This document shows, piece after piece, positions 1 to 5,879 of a stretch of 9,507 nt of DNA. The notes beneath the pieces are model-generated. The model was not told where the DNA came from. It did not search any database and worked only from the letters and a program-made list of their open reading frames with translations. Both the position numbers and the translations under genes were made by a program. Each line of letters opens with the position of its first letter. The stretch's first letter is position 1. This DNA is from Candidatus Latescibacterota bacterium (GTDB lineage: Bacteria; Latescibacterota; UBA2968; UBA8231), in assembly GCA_022827165.1 (NCBI GenBank), contig JAJDTN010000231.1:1-9507 (forward strand), written 5' to 3'.

Positions 1-1001
1 CCTTCGTCACCGCCATCGGCACGATCATCATCTGGTGGGTCGGGGGGCGCGACATCCTGGCCGGCGAGCTGACCCTGGGCGACTTCGTCGCCTTCACCAT
101 GTACATGTACCGCTTCTACGGGCCGGTGGAGAGCCTGTGCCGCCTCAACCACCGCTTCCAGCACGCCGCCACCTCCGCCGAGCGCGTCTTCGACGTCCTC
201 GACACGCACCCGGAGATCATCGACCCGGCCGACGCCGCGGCCATGCCGCCCATCGAGGGCCGCGTCGAGTTCCGCGGCGTCCACTTCGGCTACGAGGAGG
301 AGAAGCCCGTCCTCGAGGACCTGAGCTTCACCGTCGAGCCGGGCGAGATGATCGGCCTCGCCGGCCACAGCGGCGCCGGCAAGAGCACCCTCATCAACCT
401 CATCTGCCGTTTCTACGAGCCCCAGGAAGGGGCGATCCTCATCGACGGCCGCGACACCCGCGGGGTGAACCTGCGATCGCTGCGCGAGCAGATCGGCGTG
501 GTCCTGCAGGACCCCTTCCTCTTCAACGGCACGGTGGCCGATAATGTCGCCTACGGCCATCCCGGGGCTTCCCTCGAGGAGATCGTGGCCGCCGCCAAGG
601 CCGCCAATGCCCACGACTTCGTCATGGACATGCCCGACGGGTACGACACCATGGTCGGCGAGCGCGGCCTCCGCGTCTCCGGGGGCGAGCGCCAGCGGCT
701 GTCCATCGCCCGCGCGATCCTGCGGGACCCGCGCATCCTCATCCTCGACGAGGCGACGTCCAACGTCGACACCCGGACCGAGGCGCAGATCCAGGAGGCC
801 CTGGAGCGGCTGGTCCGGGGACGGACGACCTTTGCCATCGCCCATCGCCTGTCGACCCTGAAGAACGCCCACCGCCTGCTCATCCTGGAGAAGGGCCGGC
901 TCGCCGAGATCGGCACCCACGACGAGCTGACCGCGCGCGACGGCATCTACGCGAACCTGTGCCGCATGCAGGCCGAGATGTCCCGGCTGAGGGCCTGGTA
1001 G
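1..1001 (+). CDS. ABC exporter, transmembrane-ATPase fusion, C-terminal part (5' truncated by window)
   Basis: This is the last 332 residues of an ABC transporter with its membrane and ATPase parts in one chain; the reading frame is open from base 3 and the start lies outside the window. The visible N-terminal part is the last transmembrane helix and coupling region (hydrophobic TIIIWWVGG, then the linker LTLGDFVAF typical of type I exporters). A complete nucleotide-binding domain follows: Walker A GHSGAGKST (bases 363-389), Q-loop glutamine near base 507, signature VSGGERQR (675-698), Walker B ILILDEATS (about 735-761) and the switch histidine in IAHRLST (near 843). All catalytic residues are present, so the ATPase should be active at the inner membrane. 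The DUF1854 gene starts 2 nt after the stop. In other bacteria an ABC protein next to DUF1854 occurs in cyanophycin gene clusters; that role here is inference, and the cargo is unknown. Confidence 0.95.
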   Translation, partial: FVTAIGTIIIWWVGGRDILAGELTLGDFVAFTMYMYRFYGPVESLCRLNHRFQHAATSAERVFDVLDTHPEIIDPADAAAMPPIEGRVEFRGVHFGYEEEKPVLEDLSFTVEPGEMIGLAGHSGAGKSTLINLICRFYEPQEGAILIDGRDTRGVNLRSLREQIGVVLQDPFLFNGTVADNVAYGHPGASLEEIVAAAKAANAHDFVMDMPDGYDTMVGERGLRVSGGERQRLSIARAILRDPRILILDEATSNVDTRTEAQIQEALERLVRGRTTFAIAHRLSTLKNAHRLLILEKGRLAEIGTHDELTARDGIYANLCRMQAEMSRLRAW

Positions 1002-1003
1002 AG

Positions 1004-1516
1004 ATGGAGCAGCGCCACGACCTGGCCGCGGAGGTGACCTATCTCGACCCGGAGAAGGCGCGGTTCTACGTCGATGCCTTCGAGGACTTGAACCTGACGC
1101 TGGCCGGGGACCGGACCTACGCCAGGGTCCGGGTCAAGCGGGCCTTCCCGCTGACGCGGGACGACTGCTTCATCGTCGTCCAGGACAGCGACGGGAAGGA
1201 GATCGGCTCGCTGGCCCGCCTCGACGCGCTGGATCCGGCCAGCCGCCAGGCCGTGGAAGAAGAGCTGGAACGCGCCTACTTCACACCGCGCATCGAGCGC
1301 ATCGCCAAAGTGACGACAGCTCACCGGGTGCCGCGCTGGGAGGTGGAGACCGACCGCGGACCTCGCGCCTTCGAGATCTACTCCAGCCGCCGCGACGTTC
1401 GCCTGCTCGACGGCGGCCGGGTGCTGGTGCAGGACGCCGACGGCAACCGCTACGAGATCCCCGACTACCGGCGCCTGGACCCGGCCAGCCGCACCCTGGT
1501 GGAGGAGATGCTGTGA
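1004..1516 (+). CDS. DUF1854 family protein
   Basis: This is a 170-residue soluble protein with no signal peptide or membrane helix. The ATG at 1004 is chosen because it follows the exporter stop by 2 nt with a GAGGG-like site about 10 nt upstream. An in-frame ATG at 965 would overlap the exporter deeply. The fold looks beta-rich, with two similar halves: a V-Q-D-x-D-G turn followed by the motif LDPASRxxVEExL appears at about residues 59-89 and again at 142-170. I recognise the protein as DUF1854 from its overall pattern (the early DPEKARFYVDAFEDLNL segment, the FPLT core and partnership with an ABC exporter). The family has no established biochemical function. In other bacteria it accompanies an ABC protein near cyanophycin synthetase genes, suggesting an accessory role for that transporter. 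The last codons overlap the next gene's GTG start, implying translational coupling. Confidence 0.88.
   Translation: MEQRHDLAAEVTYLDPEKARFYVDAFEDLNLTLAGDRTYARVRVKRAFPLTRDDCFIVVQDSDGKEIGSLARLDALDPASRQAVEEELERAYFTPRIERIAKVTTAHRVPRWEVETDRGPRAFEIYSSRRDVRLLDGGRVLVQDADGNRYEIPDYRRLDPASRTLVEEML
1501..1507 (+). promoter_or_regulatory. Ribosome binding site fixing the GTG start of the LRR gene
   Basis: GGAGGAG lies 5 nt before the GTG at 1513, inside the last codons of the DUF1854 gene. It is a near-consensus Shine-Dalgarno site. It supports the GTG that overlaps the DUF1854 stop (GTGA) over the next in-frame ATG at 1588, which would remove the export signal. Confidence 0.75.
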
Positions 1517-3645
1517 CGGTAAGTCGCATCGCATTGCCGGGCGCTCGGTGCCTTGCCGGAGCAACAATTCGATCAGGCATTCTCCTCATGTTGGCGGGGC
1601 CGGTGCCCTCCACGGCAACGGACCCGCCCGGAGCCTTCTTCGCCGGCGTCGACAGCACCGGCCGGGCACAGGCGCAAAGCAATGCGGACGGCTACGTGCT
1701 GATCGAGTCGCCGGAGTATCCTCGGGGACTGTGGCTGCGCCTGGTCGATTCCTCCGGCCTGGCCCTCGCTGGCCTCCAGGTCGATTACAGAGGCCTGCCC
1801 GACAGCCTGGTGGCTCTGCACTGTGTCGATCCGGCGGGGAAGGTGCGGGAAACGCTCCTCTGGAGCCGGCCATCGGGAAACGCTCTTCCCTTGACACTGA
1901 AGGCCCGGGAACCTGACGAAGAACTGCCGGCCGGATTGGTCCCCCTTGATTTGCAGATTGACCCGACCGCTCCGTTGAAGTTGGAGTTGTCGGCCGAGAC
2001 TCAGGTCACTGGCTGGGAGGAGGTGGAGTCTTTCCTGCGAGCCCATTGGGAAGGCCGAACTGGACCCGTGGCTTTCCGATTCGACTTCAACGACAGCATC
2101 TCCTTGAGGATTTCACTGGATCAGCCCCATGTCATGGACCGGCTCTTTTCCTATCTCCAACAGTTGCATTCATGGGTAGATCCCCGCGAAAGGCCCTTCG
2201 GTCTCGAAGTGCACGATATCGATGATGTCTCCGGTTTTCGGGAGACGGTTGTCCTCTATACCTCTCCGATCCTCGACCCGAACCTGGAACGCGTGGTACA
2301 GAGAGCCATGGGCCATGATCCGCCAATCCCCCTCAGGAAAGGGGACCTCCATTCCCTGACCCGGATCAGTGCCTGGGATGACAGTATCCGTACTCTGCAG
2401 GGCCTTGAGCATGCGATCAACCTGGAGGAGATCTCGCTGGTCAGGAATCAGATCGAGGACCTGACGCCCCTGGCTGCCTTGAGCAATCAGACAACCCTGT
2501 CGCTGAACGAGAATCAGATCGAAGACGTGACACCGCTGGCCAACTTGAGCAACCTGACGTCCCTGTCGCTGGGCTTCAACGAGATCGAAGAGCTGACACC
2601 GCTGGCCGATCTGGACAACCTGACATCCCTGTCGCTGAGGAAGAACCAAGTCGAGGACCTGACACCGCTGGCCAACCTGACGAATCTGGCATCGCTGTCC
2701 CTTGGGCAGAACCAGATAAGCGACCTGACGCCCCTCGCCGACTTGAACAACCTTGCAGCGTTATCACTCTCGCAGAACCGGATCTACGACCTTACGCCAC
2801 TTGCCAATCTGAACAACCTGACATGGCTGTCGTTGCGGGAGAATCCGATAGACGACCTGACACCGCTGGCGAGGCTGAACAATCTGATATCCCTGGGGCT
2901 GGGAAGCAACCACTTTCTCGACGACCTGACTCCGCTGGCCAACCTGGAAAACCTGACATACCTGGAGCTGAATAACACCAAGGGTCTTGATTTGTCCCCC
3001 TTGGCCAGGATGGTCAACCTGACCAAGCTGCACTTATTCGGCAGCCGTATGACAGATATAAGCTCACTCACAAAGCTGAAAAACCTGAAGGAGCTGGGTT
3101 TGGGATACAACCTCCAAAGCGATCTCGAACCTCTTTCCGTGCTCACCAATCTTGAAGTGCTTGACCTGAGGGACAACCAGATAACGGATCTGTTGCCGCT
3201 GGCCAGCTTGAGCAACCTGACATCTATTCGACTGGGAGGCAACCGGATTCGGGATCTGACCCCGTTGGCCACTCTGAAGGGGCTGACATGGCTCTCACTG
3301 CACGGAAACCAGATCCAGGACCTGACTCCGTTGGCTGGCCTGGGCAACCTGCAGACACTATTGCTGGGCCGGAATCAAATAGCGGATTTGGCGCCGCTGG
3401 CCGCCTTGAACGACCTGAGGGAACTGAGTCTGAGTGATAACCAGATCGTTGATCTGGAGCCGTTGGGAGACCTGGACAACCTGACAGGGGCGGATATGAG
3501 AAACAACCAGATCGTTGATGTGAGCCCGCTGACCAGAATGGACCGCCTCGGATGGGTGTATTTGCGGAACAACCCACTCGGACCCCAGGCTCTGAACGTG
3601 CACATCCCCGCCCTTCGAGCAAAAGGCGTCTTCGTCACTTACTGA
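1513..3645 (+). CDS. Leucine-rich-repeat protein, probably exported (SDS22/internalin-like)
   Basis: This is a 710-residue protein. Residues 1-35 look like an export signal: arginines at 5, 12 and 20, a hydrophobic stretch SGILLMLAGPV, then a possible cleavage at STA|TD; this signal is moderate, not textbook. Residues about 40-250 form a domain I do not recognise, rich in predicted strands. A short helical cap follows (DPNLERVVQRAMG, 255-267), then 18 LRRs at 295-691. The C-terminal cap is of the NPLGPQALNVHIPALRAKG type seen in LRR proteins of uncultured bacteria. The repeat consensus is LTPLAxLxNLTxLSLxxNQIxD, 22 residues, typical of protein-binding surfaces. No LPXTG anchor or C-terminal membrane helix is present. 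It is co-directional with the exporter and DUF1854, with a GTGA overlap. GC is near 50% in two 60-base stretches counted, well below neighbouring genes. Ligand and role are unknown. Confidence 0.9.
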   Translation: MTVSRIALPGARCLAGATIRSGILLMLAGPVPSTATDPPGAFFAGVDSTGRAQAQSNADGYVLIESPEYPRGLWLRLVDSSGLALAGLQVDYRGLPDSLVALHCVDPAGKVRETLLWSRPSGNALPLTLKAREPDEELPAGLVPLDLQIDPTAPLKLELSAETQVTGWEEVESFLRAHWEGRTGPVAFRFDFNDSISLRISLDQPHVMDRLFSYLQQLHSWVDPRERPFGLEVHDIDDVSGFRETVVLYTSPILDPNLERVVQRAMGHDPPIPLRKGDLHSLTRISAWDDSIRTLQGLEHAINLEEISLVRNQIEDLTPLAALSNQTTLSLNENQIEDVTPLANLSNLTSLSLGFNEIEELTPLADLDNLTSLSLRKNQVEDLTPLANLTNLASLSLGQNQISDLTPLADLNNLAALSLSQNRIYDLTPLANLNNLTWLSLRENPIDDLTPLARLNNLISLGLGSNHFLDDLTPLANLENLTYLELNNTKGLDLSPLARMVNLTKLHLFGSRMTDISSLTKLKNLKELGLGYNLQSDLEPLSVLTNLEVLDLRDNQITDLLPLASLSNLTSIRLGGNRIRDLTPLATLKGLTWLSLHGNQIQDLTPLAGLGNLQTLLLGRNQIADLAPLAALNDLRELSLSDNQIVDLEPLGDLDNLTGADMRNNQIVDVSPLTRMDRLGWVYLRNNPLGPQALNVHIPALRAKGVFVTY
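2395..3585 (+). repeat. 18 tandem 66-bp units encoding LRRs
   Basis: These are coding repeats with a strict 66-bp (22-codon) period. The eighth unit has one extra codon (about bases 2857-2925). Units 2-7 and 13-15 are closest to consensus. Units 8-11 (about 2857-3123) are degenerate, with asparagine-ladder positions replaced (NNTKGLD, FGSRMTD, GYNLQSD). Recurrent DNA words include gacctgacaccgctggcc and aacctgacatccctgtcgctg. The similarity makes the array prone to recombination and misassembly. Confidence 0.93.
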
Positions 3646-3661
3646 CGCCACCCTGCGTCAG
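3642..3661. terminator. Bidirectional hairpin spanning both convergent stop codons
   Basis: There is a perfect 7-bp inverted repeat CTGACGC (3642-3648) / GCGTCAG (3655-3661) with a 6-nt loop. The left arm contains the TGA of the LRR gene and the right arm contains the TGA of the minus-strand NTF2-like gene. There is no T-tract on either side, so it is not a classic intrinsic terminator. Position between convergent genes and symmetry suggest transcript-end protection or bidirectional termination. Confidence 0.5.
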
Positions 3662-4203
3662 GGCTGGTAAGGGAACGAGGAGTGATGCAGGTTGATGCGC
3701 AGCCGGCCCTGCCCGTCCCTGAAGTAGCCGAAGGTGAACTCCACTTTCGCCTCTTTGCCGGTGTTCGCGTCGGTGAAGTAGTAGTTGCCCATGGCAAGGG
3801 CCGAGTCGCCGTCGATGACGAATCCGGCGTTCTCGAACCGGACCTTGCTCCAGGGCTGGATGGCGAACCCGTGGTCTTCGGGGACCGCACCGGTCACGAA
3901 GTAGGAGACCGCCTCTTCCCTCGTTGAACGGAACTGCTCTGCCGACGCCTTCGTGGGCTTGAAGAGCACCGCCCCTTCGGCATATCCGTAGAGGGCGTCA
4001 ACGGTCTCTTCCGCCACCGCCCGGTAGTCCTCTCCTGCCGCGTGCGCCTTGCCGATGGCGACGATGGCGTCGCCCCACCTGCCCTGGGCCTCGAGGATCT
4101 CTCGCTTGGTGATCCTCCCCTCTTTTTCGCCGGCCTCCGAAAACCCCATCGCCGCCAACAGGATACTGGCCAGCGCTACCGCGACCACCAACGAAACACT
4201 CAT
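3658..4203 (-). CDS. Secreted NTF2/SnoaL-like protein
   Basis: This is a 181-residue protein. The ATG at 4203 is preceded by AAGGAGGGAAGA, an excellent ribosome site. Residues 1-24 are a signal peptide (hydrophobic VSLVVAVALASILLAAMGF, cleavage near SEA|GE), so the mature protein is probably periplasmic or exported. The mature part has an N-terminal helix around GRWGDAIVAIGKAHAAGEDY and then strands and turns. Distinctive family words are VLFKPTKA (79-86), PWSKVRFENAGF (117-128), ALAMGNYYFTD (135-145) and LHHSSFPY (172-179). This resembles a SnoaL/NTF2-like family of secreted proteins that I recall some databases labelling 'phosphoribosyl-AMP cyclohydrolase'. I do not see the HisI metal-binding cysteines, so I would not accept that name. 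It follows the upstream dioxygenase by 23 nt on the same strand, probably as one transcript. Substrate unknown. Confidence 0.85.
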   Translation of the reverse strand: MSVSLVVAVALASILLAAMGFSEAGEKEGRITKREILEAQGRWGDAIVAIGKAHAAGEDYRAVAEETVDALYGYAEGAVLFKPTKASAEQFRSTREEAVSYFVTGAVPEDHGFAIQPWSKVRFENAGFVIDGDSALAMGNYYFTDANTGKEAKVEFTFGYFRDGQGRLRINLHHSSFPYQP

Positions 4204-4226
4204 TCTTCCCTCCTTCTCCGGATCAG

Positions 4227-5018
4227 CTACATGGGGATGGCGCGCATCTCGTCGGACCAGTCGCGCCACATGTCTTCCTGCGGCGGTTCCTGCTGAGTCT
4301 GGTCGATGTCCGTCTTCACGAAGTCGTAGAGGACCGCCTGACGCAGCTGGCGCGAGGTGTTGGGGCTGGCCATGTGGCCGAGGCGGTGATGCCAGAAGAC
4401 GATGTCGCCTGCCTGGCCGTGGGTGTCGACGGGGGTGCGCTGGTTGAAGGCCGTGCGCACCTTCTCGTAGGCCGCCTCGTCGTTGTCGCGCAGGTACTGG
4501 GAGGTGAAGGTCGGGTAGAAGGCGCGGTGGCTTTCGGGCCAGACCATGAAGCTGCCCCCGCCGGGCGGCACGTCGTCGATGTAGCCCACCACGCCGAGGT
4601 GGAAGGGGTGGCCGTCGGTGTGACAGCCCAGGGCCTGGGGCGGGTGGTCGCCGTAGGGCAGGGTGCAGTAGATTCCGCGGATGCGCTTCGGCTGGACGAG
4701 CTGCCCCTCGCCGAGCATCTGCTCGGCCATGGCCCACACCCTGGGCTCGGTGGCCAGGAGGCGCACCATCCACGGCTCGCCGCCGGGCTCGCGGAAATTC
4801 CAGCGGAAGCCGCGGCGGTGGTTGTCGCTCTCGGGGTTCTCCTCGTCTTCGCGGAAGGGGCCGGTCCAGGTGTCGGGGTCGTCCCGCCGGCGGGCCGGGG
4901 GCGCGCCGTCCCACAGCCGGGCGCGGGCCCGCTCCATGAGGCCGGGGTCGAGCACGCCCCGCTTGATGAGGTAGCCCTTGCGCTTGAAGAAGCGCATCTC
5001 GTCGGTGGTGAGCCGCAT
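4227..5018 (-). CDS. Phytanoyl-CoA dioxygenase (PhyH) family oxygenase
   Basis: This is a 263-residue Fe(II)/2-oxoglutarate-dependent oxygenase. The start at 5018 (MRLTTDEM) has AAAGGAA 6 nt upstream; an earlier in-frame ATG at 5096 would overlap the divergent gene's start and lacks support. The N-terminus (TTDEMRFFKRKGYLIKRGVL) is the usual PhyH opening. The metal motif is H133-T-D135 in GCHTDGHPFHLG, the distal histidine is probably H215 (HRLGHMASPN), and the 2-oxoglutarate arginine is R223 or R226. An internal GGGSFMVWPESH segment is the PhyH strand carrying the 'SH' signature. All ligands are present, so it should be active. There is no signal peptide, so it is cytoplasmic. Known family members hydroxylate lipids, amino-acid derivatives or natural products; the substrate cannot be read here. 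It shares a 76-bp divergent region with a second PhyH gene and precedes the secreted NTF2-like gene. Confidence 0.92.
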   Translation of the reverse strand: MRLTTDEMRFFKRKGYLIKRGVLDPGLMERARARLWDGAPPARRRDDPDTWTGPFREDEENPESDNHRRGFRWNFREPGGEPWMVRLLATEPRVWAMAEQMLGEGQLVQPKRIRGIYCTLPYGDHPPQALGCHTDGHPFHLGVVGYIDDVPPGGGSFMVWPESHRAFYPTFTSQYLRDNDEAAYEKVRTAFNQRTPVDTHGQAGDIVFWHHRLGHMASPNTSRQLRQAVLYDFVKTDIDQTQQEPPQEDMWRDWSDEMRAIPM

Positions 5019-5039
5019 GGTGCGTTCCTTTCGGCCGAG

Positions 5040-5045
5040 AGTATA
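5040..5045 (-). promoter_or_regulatory. Candidate -10 element for the minus-strand PhyH operon
   Basis: TATACT (read on the minus strand) matches 5 of 6 bases of the sigma-70 -10 consensus and stands out in very GC-rich surroundings. Transcription would begin about 15 nt before the ATG, just upstream of the AAAGGAA site. I see no good -35 hexamer at 17 bp, so this is tentative. Confidence 0.4.
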
Positions 5046-5059
5046 GCCCCGGGGCGCCC
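5046..5059. promoter_or_regulatory. Overlapping palindromes between divergent PhyH genes
   Basis: GCCCCGGGGC (5046-5055) and GGGCGCCC (5052-5059) are perfect overlapping palindromes. They abut the -10-like element and sit mid-way between the two divergent starts. They could be a shared operator, but short GC palindromes arise easily in this composition. Confidence 0.25.
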
Positions 5060-5094
5060 GCACCGGGAGGGCCTCGACCGGAGATACTGAGACC

Positions 5095-5844
5095 ATGGAA
5101 GCGCTGTTCCGCCCCTATGCCTTCGGCGCCGACGAGCGGGCCGTCCTCGACCGCGACGGACACTTCGCGCTGCCCGGGATCCTGACCGACTCGGCCCGCA
5201 CCCACCTGACCGCGGCCCTGGCCCGCATCCAGGCGATGCCGCGCGAGGACGAGGACCATCCCCCCCAGCGGTTCTCCGCCGAGTTCGATTCCTGCCTCGA
5301 GAGCCTGATCGGCCATCCGCAGTTGCTGGACCTGGTGCGCCGGGTGCTGGGGGCGGAGATCCGCTACGACCACTGCGTGGCCCTCAACCGCGAGGCCGGC
5401 AACCAGGGGAGCCGCTGGCACAGCCACGAGTACGCCGACGACGACCCGTCCCTGGGCTTCGTGCGCGTGTTCTTCTACGTCAACGGCTTCGAGGCCGACG
5501 ACGGCGGGCTGAAGGTGGTCCCGGGGAGCCACCTGTATCGGGACCCGGCCATCACCGCCGACTCCGATGCCGCCCTGGAGCAGGGATGGATGGCGGGGAA
5601 GGCGCATCCGGCCAGCGGCGAACCACTCCGCATCGAGGAGTTATCGGCGCCGCCGGGGACGGTGGTGCTCATGTGGACCCATGCGGCCCACGGGGTCAAC
5701 CCGCGCAAGGATCAGAGCGACACCCGCTGGTGCGTGGTCTACGCGTACCGCAACCCGGGGCGGGAGTCGCGGGCGCGGTGGCTCACTCCGAGCTTCGAGA
5801 ACAAGAAGATCAAGGGCGCGGAAGGGCTGATGAGCTTGTACTGA
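5095..5844 (+). CDS. Phytanoyl-CoA dioxygenase (PhyH) family protein, divergent copy
   Basis: This is a 249-residue PhyH-family protein, only distantly like the minus-strand copy. The ATG at 5095 is preceded by GGAG 11 nt upstream. Residues 14-30 (ERAVLDRDGHFALPGIL) are the standard PhyH opening. Core segments are FVRVFFYVNGF (122-132), DDGGLKVVPGSHLYRD (135-150) and PPGTVVLMWTHAAHGVNPR (187-204), with distal H196 or H199 and 2-oxoglutarate arginine R211. The first metal motif is W-H109-S-H111-E112, so the position two after the first histidine is His, not the usual Asp. The protein may use an altered metal site or another nearby acid (E112 or the D115-D117 run); this is unresolved. It is cytoplasmic, with no signal peptide. 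It converges on the decarboxylase 35 nt downstream, which is on the other strand. Substrate unknown. Confidence 0.9.
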   Translation: MEALFRPYAFGADERAVLDRDGHFALPGILTDSARTHLTAALARIQAMPREDEDHPPQRFSAEFDSCLESLIGHPQLLDLVRRVLGAEIRYDHCVALNREAGNQGSRWHSHEYADDDPSLGFVRVFFYVNGFEADDGGLKVVPGSHLYRDPAITADSDAALEQGWMAGKAHPASGEPLRIEELSAPPGTVVLMWTHAAHGVNPRKDQSDTRWCVVYAYRNPGRESRARWLTPSFENKKIKGAEGLMSLY

Positions 5845-5879
5845 GGAGGCAGGGCGCCAACTCCATACGCCGCCGGCTC

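Noticed and set aside
2170..2649. Minus-strand open frame with repeated QRQGCQVVQ-like words
   Set aside because: It is the antisense reflection of the LRR repeats; there is no start context or known family.
2395..3585. Regular 66-bp repeats considered as a CRISPR-like or structural DNA array
   Set aside because: The period equals 22 codons, there are no unique spacers, and the translation is a clear LRR ladder.
4374..5090. A plus-strand open frame opposite the first PhyH gene
   Set aside because: It is an antisense shadow produced by high third-position GC. Its translation is Ala/Gly/Val-rich without motifs, while the minus strand carries a complete PhyH protein.
3658..5607. A 649-codon open frame on the minus strand running through both PhyH genes into the NTF2-like gene
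   Set aside because: Only its last 181 codons look like protein. The upstream part is low-complexity Pro/Arg/Gly text in the wrong frame of two recognisable oxygenases, and a strong ribosome site starts the NTF2-like gene at 4203.
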